In this document: positions 1 through 4,888 of the stretch, piece after piece | Layout of the letters: the number at the start of each line of letters is the position of its first letter | Numbering within the stretch: the stretch's first letter is position 1 | Source: a virus | DNA length: 35,679 nt | IMG/VR virus record: IMGVR_UViG_3300030099_002697 | Coordinates: 1-35,679 of that record | Strand: one strand, 5' to 3' | Made by a program: the position numbers and the translations under genes | Notes under the pieces: generated by a model | Told to the model about the DNA's origin: nothing | Seen by the model: the letters and a program-made list of their open reading frames with translations, nothing else | Databases searched by the model: none

Positions 1-183
1 TGGTGTCATGTTTTATCTTACAAGAATGAAATTAAAATGATATTAATATTCCCTATAGAAGAACTAAAAAGAATAGTTAGGGAGCTAGTAGACAAAAAAG
101 AAGCTAAGGTAGTTATGGGTGGTGATAATAATAAGTCACAGCTCGTACTGGTACCCTTAGATAAACTGAAAGGAGTAGCATGA
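1..183 (+). CDS. Nuclease-like phage protein, C-terminal part (gene begins at 34880 across the junction)
   Basis: Read from base 1, this frame encodes the last 60 residues of the protein that starts at 34880. It runs from the conserved WCHVL segment through a VVMGGDNN motif and ends in VPLDKLKGVA. The fragment is intact here, whereas the copy at the right end loses this tail through a one-base deletion. Its stop TGA (181-183) overlaps the start of the next small gene, and the RBS of that gene (AAAGGAG) lies inside the coding sequence. The GGDNN...LVPL tail is typical of a phage family with a PD-(D/E)XK-like core, so the complete reading here is probably the functional one. Function is inferred. 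Confidence 0.75.
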   Translation, partial: WCHVLSYKNEIKMILIFPIEELKRIVRELVDKKEAKVVMGGDNNKSQLVLVPLDKLKGVA

Positions 184-278
184 GATATAGAGATGAATTA
201 GAGCTAATAATAATGATAGGAATACTGGTAGTAGGAACTATTGCACTTGTAATGTTAGTGAGGTCAGCATGGATATAA
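180..278 (+). CDS. Small single-pass membrane protein (32 aa)
   Basis: The ORF encodes MRYRDELELIIMIGILVVGT followed by IALVMLVRSAWI. A short charged N-terminus leads into about 18 hydrophobic residues (roughly 9-27) and a short basic end, so it should be a single membrane segment. Start ATG 180 is preceded by AAAGGAGTAGC at good spacing. It overlaps the upstream stop by 4 bases and the downstream start by 10, which indicates translational coupling in the early operon. A second, slightly diverged copy lies at 35552-35650, and both copies keep the frame, which supports a real gene. I do not recognise a specific family. Confidence 0.6.
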   Translation: MRYRDELELIIMIGILVVGTIALVMLVRSAWI

Positions 279-625
279 TGAAAAAAATTGAAGAGATATA
301 TCCAGAGTGTACAGATGCCTTAATGAATAACTTTGATAGAGCATACGACCTTTGGGCAAGAAAACAGTCAGACTACGGTGACTCTAATATCCGACTTGGG
401 CTTGACCTAAACTCCTCCTCATCCGAGCGTTCGCAAAACAATAGGTTAGCCCAGTTGGGTGTAGTGATAAGAATGAATGATAAAATTAGCAGATTAATAA
501 ACCTATATAAGAAAAACATGGAAGATACATCTGCTGTAACAGAATCGATAGAAGACACAGCTCTTGATATAATGAACTACGCTAATATGCTGATGGTATT
601 GCGTCAAAATAAGTGGGGTAAGTAA
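269..625 (+). CDS. MazG/DUF1599-like protein (nucleotide modification associated domain type)
   Basis: 118 residues, all-helical in appearance. The motifs DYGDSNIRLG (about 36-45), RMNDKISRLINL (about 68-79) and ESIEDTALDIMNYANM (about 92-107) match the pattern of DUF1599, the nucleotide modification associated domain 1. That family is related to the all-alpha NTP pyrophosphohydrolases (MazG, dUTPase-2). The conserved acidic residues of the two helix motifs (N-D-K and E-x-x-E/D-x-x-x-D) are present and could bind Mg and a nucleotide. No base-hypermodification genes are seen nearby, so a house-cleaning role on noncanonical or excess nucleotides is as likely. The stop overlaps the next ATG (TAATG). 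The family call is from recognised motifs; the substrate is unknown. Confidence 0.7.
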   Translation: MDIMKKIEEIYPECTDALMNNFDRAYDLWARKQSDYGDSNIRLGLDLNSSSSERSQNNRLAQLGVVIRMNDKISRLINLYKKNMEDTSAVTESIEDTALDIMNYANMLMVLRQNKWGK

Positions 626-1086
626 TGAATAATATAGAAAATATGTTTGCAGAGAGATTTACACTACAAGAAGATGAAAATTATGTAGAAAATTTTTTGC
701 AAAAAGCACAAACAAATATAGATAAGAGGTTATTAAAGGATGATGAAGATTATCAAGATACTCGTATTATTATGTATGGACTCTTAGATTTGCATACACC
801 AAATGAAATACTTGATATATTGAATTTACTTATTAAAAGATACACAATTATGAATAGAGAAAGTTTAAATTACTCATCAAATTTTTATATTGTAGCTATT
901 ATAGAATATGTACAAGATAGAAAGGTTAATTTCAATATAAACACAACATCATATACTCAATCTGAATCTGAAGAATGGTTTGATAAGTCTAAGCGACCAT
1001 ATTTTGCTTTTGACGCTAATCATAAATTAGTAAAGATAATTGATAATTTTGATAGAAAATCAAGCAACCTAAATAAAGGAGAATAA
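625..1086 (+). CDS. Hypothetical acidic early protein (153 aa)
   Basis: I do not recognise a family. The protein is acidic and rich in N, Y, I and D, with a predicted helical N-terminal half (to about residue 85) and no membrane segment or cysteine motif. The start ATG overlaps the upstream stop as TAATG. The stop TAA lies one base before the SpoVG-like start, so it belongs to the same operon. Its codons look even more A/T-rich than those of its neighbours, which may point to a separate origin. The SD-like AAGGAG just before the stop serves the next gene. Confidence 0.75.
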   Translation: MNNIENMFAERFTLQEDENYVENFLQKAQTNIDKRLLKDDEDYQDTRIIMYGLLDLHTPNEILDILNLLIKRYTIMNRESLNYSSNFYIVAIIEYVQDRKVNFNINTTSYTQSESEEWFDKSKRPYFAFDANHKLVKIIDNFDRKSSNLNKGE

Positions 1087-1087
1087 A

Positions 1088-1366
1088 ATGACAATTAAAG
1101 ACTTTAGAAAACTAGATAATGGTGGCAAGGTAAAGGGTTTCATGACTATCGTAACTAACGAGGGTTTTGAAATGAAGAACTTTAAGCTGATTGAAGGAGC
1201 TAATGGTTTGTTTGTTGGTGCACCTAGCCAGAAAGGTACTGACAAAGAAGGAAACGAGAAGTGGTATGATATGGTGTGGATTCCTAAGGAACTAAATGAA
1301 CAGCTTGTAGACCTTGTTGCTAATGAGGTAGACATGAACCAAGAGTCAAACCCTGTACCATTTTAA
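1088..1366 (+). CDS. SpoVG-like nucleic-acid-binding protein with an SSB-like C-terminal tail
   Basis: 92 residues. The stretch GKVKGFMTIVTNEGFEMKNF, then KLIEGANGLFVGAPSQKG and a later KWYDMVWIP, follows the beta-sheet core of SpoVG proteins (conserved IEG-x-NGLFV-x-xPS). These are small site-specific DNA- and RNA-binding proteins. After a helix the protein ends in an acidic linker and ESNPVPF. That resembles the acidic D-D-D-I-P-F tail of bacterial single-stranded DNA-binding proteins, which recruits partner proteins. RBS AAAGGAG lies at 1076-1082. It sits in the replication/recombination operon, so a role as a nucleic-acid-binding accessory, possibly replacing SSB, is inferred. Confidence 0.8.
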   Translation: MTIKDFRKLDNGGKVKGFMTIVTNEGFEMKNFKLIEGANGLFVGAPSQKGTDKEGNEKWYDMVWIPKELNEQLVDLVANEVDMNQESNPVPF

Positions 1367-1626
1367 TGTGGACAGGGACAACCACGAGGGGTAAAGTTGT
1401 GTATGTACAGAGAGAAGAACTAGAAAAAGCACACTCTAAAATAATGGAGCAAAATAAACAGCTCTTGAAAAAGATAAGTGAAATGTCTATATTATGGGAG
1501 CAAACATTAAACATACTACTGTCATATAATCCGAAACTTGCAGAACAAACTAAAGAAGAGTTGGAGAAGATTAATGAACAGACAAGCGATATCAACGATA
1601 AATCCAGAAGCGATATTTCTGGATGA
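1366..1626 (+). CDS. Small coiled-coil protein (86 aa)
   Basis: The start ATG overlaps the upstream stop (TAATG at 1364-1368). After about 14 residues the protein becomes a charged helix with heptad-like spacing of L, I and M (about residues 16-75), so a dimeric or trimeric coiled coil is likely. I see no membrane segment, cysteines or enzymatic motif. Its last 53 bases overlap the next gene, whose RBS and start lie inside it. The function is unknown; such short coiled coils are common as adaptors in phage early operons. Confidence 0.65.
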   Translation: MWTGTTTRGKVVYVQREELEKAHSKIMEQNKQLLKKISEMSILWEQTLNILLSYNPKLAEQTKEELEKINEQTSDINDKSRSDISG

Positions 1627-1837
1627 TGCTTTTGACCAAGCAATCCTAGGCGTAGCTAATGACGCTGACGGAGACCTTGTTGCAGTATACAGTCAGAAAG
1701 AATGTATTAGCATTTTAAACGTAGATGGTATACAAGACGAGGACTTTGATTTTTTATGGGCTACGTTTATAGAAACATCCAGAGGTAAGGGAGCTCCAAT
1801 AATATTCACACATCTATGGGAATTTTGTGAACACTAA
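1574..1837 (+). CDS. Conserved-type small phage protein (87 aa, DDAFDQAILGV family)
   Basis: The preferred start is ATG 1574, with GGAGA at 1563-1567 in front of it. The frame is open upstream to 1538, but that extension only repeats the overlapping coiled-coil gene in another frame. The pattern FLDDAFDQAILGVA followed by VAVYSQKECISIL and a hydrophobic end (PIIF) matches a small protein family very common in phages: a LDDAFDxAIxG core, a valine-tyrosine strand, then an acidic helix. Its biochemical role is not known to me. It overlaps both neighbours, which supports translational coupling. Confidence 0.7.
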   Translation: MNRQAISTINPEAIFLDDAFDQAILGVANDADGDLVAVYSQKECISILNVDGIQDEDFDFLWATFIETSRGKGAPIIFTHLWEFCEH

Positions 1838-2018
1838 AACATGGAAGCTTATACAATACTGGAGAAATAAATATAACTCAACACCTAATGGCTGGGCAGT
1901 AGCATATATGGTAGGTGAGGAGTATGTATCAGATGTAAGTAAGCAATCACCATCAAAAAGAAATGTCAAGAGTAACAAGAAGACTAAAGAACCAGCCTTT
2001 GACTTGCAAGATGTGTAA
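1827..2018 (+). CDS. Hypothetical basic protein (63 aa)
   Basis: A GTG start at 1827 overlaps the end of the previous gene. Only a weak SD (GGGA) precedes it. The first half is aromatic (W6, W12, W23, Y27) and the second half is rich in K, S and N and probably disordered, so it may contact nucleic acid. No family is recognised. The end overlaps the next zinc-ribbon gene by 56 bases. It is kept as a gene because the frame bridges its neighbours in the tight operon, but the evidence is moderate. Confidence 0.45.
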   Translation: MNTKTWKLIQYWRNKYNSTPNGWAVAYMVGEEYVSDVSKQSPSKRNVKSNKKTKEPAFDLQDV

Positions 2019-2148
2019 AACCTACACGCTTGGTAAGCCAGTTTACGAGTATGTGTTTTGGGGTGACCCAGAGCCAATAAAAATATGCCAAAAATGTGCA
2101 AAGAGAGAGCATGGAAGTAGAAATAAAAAACCACTACCAGAATTATAG
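1963..2148 (+). CDS. Small zinc-ribbon protein (61 aa)
   Basis: Two CxxC knuckles (C15/C18 in TCKMCK and C42/C45 in ICQKCAK), separated by 23 residues, form a treble-clef or zinc-ribbon pattern. Both flanks are basic. Such small zinc proteins in phage early operons can bind DNA, RNA or host polymerase, but the partner cannot be told from sequence. The start ATG 1963 has a weak purine-rich leader (AAAAAGAA). The gene lies within the recombination and nuclease part of the early operon. Confidence 0.55.
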   Translation: MSRVTRRLKNQPLTCKMCKTYTLGKPVYEYVFWGDPEPIKICQKCAKREHGSRNKKPLPEL

Positions 2149-2247
2149 GTAAGCAGAGATGCTTTCAAGTCGAGAAGGAGAATTGAGGAAGGGCAAATTG
2201 TTAACAGGAGCTTGTTATAATTTGGTGCAAACCTTCCTCTTGACTCC
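2149..2247 (+). other. Gap between early genes with an inverted repeat
   Basis: About 100 bases without a convincing gene in an otherwise gapless operon. GAGGAAGG at 2185-2192 can pair with CCTTCCTC at 2232-2239 around a 39-base loop. AGGAG at 2216-2220 looks like an SD, but only very short frames follow it. The hairpin is not followed by a T run, so it is not an obvious terminator. It could be an RNA processing or regulatory element, or the scar of a lost gene. Confidence 0.3.
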
Positions 2248-2496
2248 ATGATAACAATGTTATCCATATACGTCCCACTGATTTTTACGCTACACGCATC
2301 ACATGAACTATATAATTTTAATAACCCCAGAATCAACCCCAGAGGTACATACGTCCTACTACAATGGGAGCCAGATGATTTTTACGCAGATGTACATAAT
2401 ATTCATAGACCATACTTAAAGGCTAAAGCAGATAACTACTTTAAAAGAAAAGCAAGGATAAAATATTGGCAAAGAAAACAGCTAGGCAGAGAGTAG
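2248..2496 (+). CDS. Hypothetical protein (82 aa), doubtful start
   Basis: An open frame from ATG 2248 that ends inside the start region of the NinG-like gene. The N-terminus is hydrophobic (about residues 3-16), followed by an N/P-rich middle and a basic helical end with YFKRKARIKYWQRK. No SD precedes the ATG, and an alternative in-frame ATG follows at 2257. The RBS of the next gene (AAGGA, 2454-2458) lies within it. The bases near 2273-2295 and 2374-2390 share the string GATTTTTACGC. I cannot assign a function and the N-terminal part may not be translated. Confidence 0.4.
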   Translation: MITMLSIYVPLIFTLHASHELYNFNNPRINPRGTYVLLQWEPDDFYADVHNIHRPYLKAKADNYFKRKARIKYWQRKQLGRE

Positions 2497-2864
2497 TAAA
2501 AAGACTGGATGATGTTACATCCAAATATATTAGAGAGCGTGATGCAAAGTGCGTCCAATGCCAGACCACTGAAAACCTCACAAACGGGCACGTCTTCTCC
2601 AGAAGGTCGTACTCAACGAGGTGGGACATATCTAAGGATGGTAATTGTCATACTCAGTGCTGGGGCTGTAACTTTAAGCATTCTAAAGATAACTACGATT
2701 ATTTTAAATGGTATGTAGATACATTCTCCAAGGATACGTTTGAGAACCTACGCTTTAGATACAAAGAGACTAAGAAGTATACTACAATAGAATTAGAGGA
2801 GTTGTATGAGGAACTAACCTTAGCATATAAGGAGTTACTAAGTGAAAACCAGACTAACCAATAA
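2466..2864 (+). CDS. NinG/Rap-like recombination protein
   Basis: 132 residues with the layout of phage lambda NinG (Rap), a protein that acts on branched recombination intermediates. A C29-x2-C32 knuckle is followed by NGHVFSRRSYSTRWD, which holds H42 and basic residues. Then comes CHTQCWGCNFKHS with C61, H62, C65, C68 and H72, giving an HNH-like zinc-bound nuclease core. The C-terminal half is a charged helix bundle. The start is TTG 2466, chosen because AAGGA (2454-2458) lies at good distance and the MAKKTARQR N-terminus suits the family. It is shorter than lambda NinG (about 200 residues) mainly at the N-terminus. It probably cooperates with the Rad52-like protein and the exonuclease. Confidence 0.8.
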   Translation: MAKKTARQRVVKRLDDVTSKYIRERDAKCVQCQTTENLTNGHVFSRRSYSTRWDISKDGNCHTQCWGCNFKHSKDNYDYFKWYVDTFSKDTFENLRFRYKETKKYTTIELEELYEELTLAYKELLSENQTNQ

Positions 2865-3048
2865 AGATAGGATAATTGATTCATTAGACGCTACCCTAAG
2901 AGACTTAGAGATAAGGGCTTGTTGGGTCGGTTTAAAGGCTACAGAGATGAACTACACACAGAAGCTAGAGTACGTTATGTCATTCTGGAGCGTAAGCAAA
3001 GAAACTGCAGAGAAGGCATTGTATAGTGACAAAACTATCAGCCAGTGA
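2842..3048 (+). CDS. Hypothetical helical protein (68 aa)
   Basis: GTG start at 2842 with AAGGAG (2829-2834) at normal spacing. The gene overlaps the 3' end of the NinG-like gene by 23 bases and the next start by 23 bases, so translation is coupled. The sequence is predicted all-helical. The C-terminal part (FWSVSKETAEKALYSDK) has the look of a small helix-turn-helix: a helix, a short turn with S, and a second helix. No family is recognised. Confidence 0.55.
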   Translation: MKTRLTNKDRIIDSLDATLRDLEIRACWVGLKATEMNYTQKLEYVMSFWSVSKETAEKALYSDKTISQ

Positions 3049-3457
3049 TAAGGGATATGTAGGAGAGCTATTCTGTGTCTTTTATTTAAACTTGCACAAC
3101 TACTCAGCAATGATAGTTCCAAATCGTAGACCCTACGATGTAGCGATGGAACACGATGGAAAGCTTATTAAGGTGCAAGTAAAGACCAGCACCTATAAGA
3201 ACCATGAGAACAAGGGATATGATGCTGGGTACTGCTATAGCATTAACAGACGTAGTAGGATTACCAAGAACAATAAAGTCTTTCACTACTACGAGCACTA
3301 CAATGATTTTGATTGTGATATATTTGCTTTTGTACAGCCTAGACTTTATAAGATTGCATTCTTCCACGTTAAGCAGATTGATGTAAAGTACAGAAAGATA
3401 TTAAGACCAGAGCACTTTGAGGACTATCCGATTGAGAAGGCTTTGGAGTATATGTAA
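3026..3457 (+). CDS. PD-(D/E)XK endonuclease of the group I intron endonuclease (I-Ssp6803I-like) type
   Basis: 143 residues. The expected catalytic order is visible: E14 in KGYVGELF, D38 in NRRPYDVAM, then Q51 and K53 in IKVQVKTST. The Q-x-K variant and the spacing resemble I-Ssp6803I, whose reported active site is E, D, Q, K. The rest is a mixed alpha/beta core followed by aromatic strands. No group I intron surrounds the gene, so it may be a free-standing homing enzyme, or a structure-specific nuclease of the replication system. GTG start 3026 has AGAAGG at 3011-3016. It is the last gene of the early operon, just before the terminator. Confidence 0.75.
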   Translation: MTKLSASDKGYVGELFCVFYLNLHNYSAMIVPNRRPYDVAMEHDGKLIKVQVKTSTYKNHENKGYDAGYCYSINRRSRITKNNKVFHYYEHYNDFDCDIFAFVQPRLYKIAFFHVKQIDVKYRKILRPEHFEDYPIEKALEYM

Positions 3458-3481
3458 AAAAGGGAGCCGAAGCCCCCTTTT
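3458..3481 (+). terminator. Bidirectional hairpin terminator between convergent operons
   Basis: The stem is AAAAGGG-A-GC pairing with GC-C-CCCTTTT around a CGAA tetraloop (3468-3471), with a single A/C mismatch. The A run on one side and T run on the other make it work in both directions. It starts at the stop of the endonuclease gene and faces the end of the leftward block, exactly where two convergent operons should stop. Confidence 0.85.
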
Positions 3482-3504
3482 CTATTGCTGATTTGTGAAC
3501 CTAG

Positions 3505-3651
3505 TTATTGTCGCTCATCTATACACTTAACACATAGAGGTAAATCAAAACCATCATCTTCAGTTTCTAGTATAGGATACCAATCTACATCATCTTTAAG
3601 CTCTTCACAATCAAAGCATCTTTCAAAAGCAGGAAGTATAGTTAAAGCCAT
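3505..3651 (-). CDS. Small acidic zinc-knuckle protein (48 aa)
   Basis: The leftward ORF encodes a protein with C12-x2-C15 (RCFDCE) and C40-x2-C43 (PLCVKC), a two-knuckle zinc site, separated by a strongly acidic loop (EETEDD-like composition). It is the last gene of the leftward block. Its ATG overlaps the stop of the gene before it (TAATG on the minus strand), and GGGGG precedes it. The acidic character and tiny size fit a protein that mimics nucleic acid or binds a host factor, but this is inference. The intergenic stretch up to the terminator holds nothing else. Confidence 0.65.
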   Translation of the reverse strand: MALTILPAFERCFDCEELKDDVDWYPILETEDDGFDLPLCVKCIDERQ

Positions 3652-3845
3652 TACTTACCCCCTTCCACTAGTATGATATTAACTTTACAGCTTTCTGGAT
3701 TATGAGTATCAAACTCTAAGCCATGTTCAAAGGCTAGCTTATATAGTTTGATTTGCTCTAAATCATAATCAGTATCTGGTACCATTGTGATTTCTGTAAC
3801 TCCACTTGTTGGTTCTTTTCTTAGTATTTGTATTGCGTATTTCAT
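3651..3845 (-). CDS. Hypothetical protein (64 aa)
   Basis: The ATG at 3845 is preceded by AAAGGAGTGGC and overlaps the upstream stop, so it is translationally coupled to the ribbon-helix-helix gene. The protein is acidic, with an N-terminal beta strand (MKYAIQIL), a middle helix and a final strand (CKVNIILVEGG). This is consistent with a small alpha/beta fold. No family is recognised. Confidence 0.65.
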   Translation of the reverse strand: MKYAIQILRKEPTSGVTEITMVPDTDYDLEQIKLYKLAFEHGLEFDTHNPESCKVNIILVEGGK

Positions 3846-3979
3846 TATGCCACTCCTTTTAAGTAATTATGTATTATAAAGTTAATGTGCTTACCTACAC
3901 TACGATGGTTCTTTTTAGCATCTTTATCAAGAGCTTTTTTAATTTCTAAGTCCATCATTACATTTACATTTTTTTTCAT
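3845..3979 (-). CDS. Ribbon-helix-helix (Arc/MetJ-type) regulator (44 aa)
   Basis: The protein begins MKKNVNVMMDLEIKKALDK and continues with DAKKNHRSVGKHINFIIHNYL. This is the ribbon-helix-helix layout: a short basic beta strand (residues 2-8), helix A (9-23), a turn, and helix B (27-40). Its 44 residues are close to the minimum for phage Arc-like repressors, which bind operator half-sites as dimers of dimers. It is the only clear DNA-binding regulator in the genome, so it is the natural candidate to act at the palindromes in the divergent control region, or on its own promoter. Start and stop overlap the neighbours. Confidence 0.7.
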   Translation of the reverse strand: MKKNVNVMMDLEIKKALDKDAKKNHRSVGKHINFIIHNYLKGVA

Positions 3980-4102
3980 TTAGTTCTCCAATTCAGTTAA
4001 ATGTTCATCTACATTTTTAGCAACATAATTAGGAATATCAGATAAATATTCTTTTGTGCCATCTTCCCAAGTTATTTTTATAGTCCAATGTATTATTTTC
4101 AT
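3980..4102 (-). CDS. Hypothetical protein (40 aa)
   Basis: The short frame MKIIHWTIKITWEDGTKEYL, then SDIPNYVAKNVDEHLTELEN, looks like a beta hairpin followed by a helix. The ATG overlaps the stop of the preceding gene and AAAGGA lies just upstream. It is one of a run of six coupled tiny genes on the minus strand. Its unbroken coupling on both sides is the main evidence that it is real. No known family. Confidence 0.55.
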   Translation of the reverse strand: MKIIHWTIKITWEDGTKEYLSDIPNYVAKNVDEHLTELEN

Positions 4103-4251
4103 TATGCTATATCCTTTCCAATGTAGATTTGTGTTTCATCTTTTTCACATTCAATAAAAACAACTTTACCTTTTAGTATTTTCTGTATGTCATCTTCAGT
4201 TAAGCTAACACTTACTAAATGACTATCGTTGCAAGATTCTTGTATATTCAT
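4102..4251 (-). CDS. Hypothetical acidic protein (49 aa)
   Basis: The ATG at 4251 is preceded by AAAAGGAGTAGTGAA, a very strong RBS that overlaps the stop of the upstream gene. The protein is acidic, with a central helix (SLTEDDIQKILKG) and two strands (VVFIE and TQIYIG), which suggests a compact fold. The end overlaps the next start (TAATG). Unknown function; its place downstream of ArdC suggests an early, host-directed role. Confidence 0.6.
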   Translation of the reverse strand: MNIQESCNDSHLVSVSLTEDDIQKILKGKVVFIECEKDETQIYIGKDIA

Positions 4252-4255
4252 TTCA

Positions 4256-4456
4256 CTACTCCTTTTCTGTTATTATTTTAATTAAGCAATTTGATGTGAT
4301 TCTTCCCTTATGAAAATCATCTTCAAATTCTTTTGTATCTGTGTATACTTTACCATAACATTCAGCATTTAATTCTGTAAGTAGGTCGTATTTACTGTCA
4401 ATTTGCTCAAAACAATCATCACTACATTCATCTAAGTCTATCATTAATATTTTCAT
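4256..4456 (-). CDS. Hypothetical acidic protein (66 aa)
   Basis: The start is taken as the second ATG (4456) because GGAG lies 8 bases before it and it overlaps the stop of the membrane peptide gene (ATGA). An in-frame ATG at 4468 has no RBS. The protein starts MKILMIDLDECSDDCFEQID, is strongly acidic and carries four cysteines without a clear zinc pattern. The last codons contain the RBS of the next gene. No family recognised. Confidence 0.65.
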   Translation of the reverse strand: MKILMIDLDECSDDCFEQIDSKYDLLTELNAECYGKVYTDTKEFEDDFHKGRITSNCLIKIITEKE

Positions 4457-4551
4457 AGTATGCTCCATTTTATAAGTTTAATTAAGTAGTACCAGATGAC
4501 TAGACTTGAAACAATCAAGCCTAGCCATACCCAACCTCTGGGGCTAATCAT
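4453..4551 (-). CDS. Small single-pass membrane protein (32 aa)
   Basis: The frame encodes MISPRGWVWLGLIVSSLVIW followed by YYLIKLIKWSIL. The hydrophobic core (about residues 7-25) flanked by basic residues is a clear single membrane helix. The ATG overlaps the stop of the preceding gene and AAGGGG precedes it; the stop overlaps the next ATG. A second tiny membrane protein is in the early operon (180-278). Its role is unknown; superinfection or envelope interaction are possible. Confidence 0.6.
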   Translation of the reverse strand: MISPRGWVWLGLIVSSLVIWYYLIKLIKWSIL

Positions 4552-4741
4552 TTTTACCCCTTGTTAGTTTGATAAATTCAATGTGGCACTCTCTTAATGT
4601 GTAGTCTCTATAGTGCTCTGCTTTGAACCTATCTCTTATTATCCAACTCATATCTTCCATCTCTGGTAAGAACTCCATAGTATAACCAAGTTCATAACCA
4701 CCATCTAGTAACCAGTCCTGTGCATAGTCTTTAAGTTTCAT
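4544..4741 (-). CDS. Hypothetical protein (65 aa)
   Basis: First gene of the second leftward unit. ATG 4741 is preceded by AAAAGGAGTAGCAAA, the same leader as the ArdC gene. The protein is rich in acidic and aromatic residues (W10, Y16, Y20, W33, Y44, Y47) and predicted helical. I know no family. Sharing the promoter layout of ArdC suggests that it is expressed at the same time. Confidence 0.65.
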   Translation of the reverse strand: MKLKDYAQDWLLDGGYELGYTMEFLPEMEDMSWIIRDRFKAEHYRDYTLRECHIEFIKLTRGKND

Positions 4742-4762
4742 TTTGCTACTCCTTTTGTTTTA

Positions 4763-4807
4763 TGAACGCTAAATCAATTTATTGCAATTATTTTTAATAT
4801 GCAAGAA
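4763..4807 (-). promoter_or_regulatory. Leftward promoter of the small-gene unit (twin of the ArdC promoter)
   Basis: Read on the minus strand: TTGCAT (4804-4799), a 17-base spacer, then TAAATT (4781-4776), followed at the expected start point by AGCGTTCA (4770-4763). The blocks TTCTTGCAT, AGCGTTCA and GGAGTAGCAAA recur with nearly the same spacing in front of ArdC. Repeats of TTCTTTAA lie just upstream (plus-strand 4811-4828). Confidence 0.6.
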
Positions 4808-4852
4808 CTTTCTTTAACATTCTTTAATTAGTTCCTAGACCTCTCGGTTTCT

Positions 4853-4874
4853 GCACCCCCATTGTTGGAGGTGC
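4853..4874 (-). terminator. Hairpin downstream of ArdC
   Basis: GCACC pairs with GGTGC and CCA with TGG around a TTGT loop, with one internal C/A mismatch. It lies 14 bases beyond the ArdC stop. No long T run follows on the minus strand, so it may be a weak terminator or an mRNA 3' end stabiliser. It separates the ArdC unit from the next promoter. Confidence 0.45.
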
Positions 4875-4888
4875 TTCATCAGTAGGAT

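Larger units (their letters stand above)
1..308 (+). repeat. Left copy of the terminal redundancy
   Basis: This segment matches 35105-35679 nearly base for base, which shows that the contig runs once around a circular or concatemeric genome. The copies are not identical. This one has six A in a run at 95-100 where the right copy has five. It lacks a 269-bp cassette, and it differs at a few single bases (for example G versus A near 143, and changes near 190, 243 and 249). The differences suggest that two strain variants were joined in the assembly. Confidence 0.9.

Noticed and set aside
2149-2247. Possible tRNA in the gap of the early operon
   Set aside because: No TTC-loop consensus, no acceptor pairing of seven bases and no anticodon stem could be drawn.
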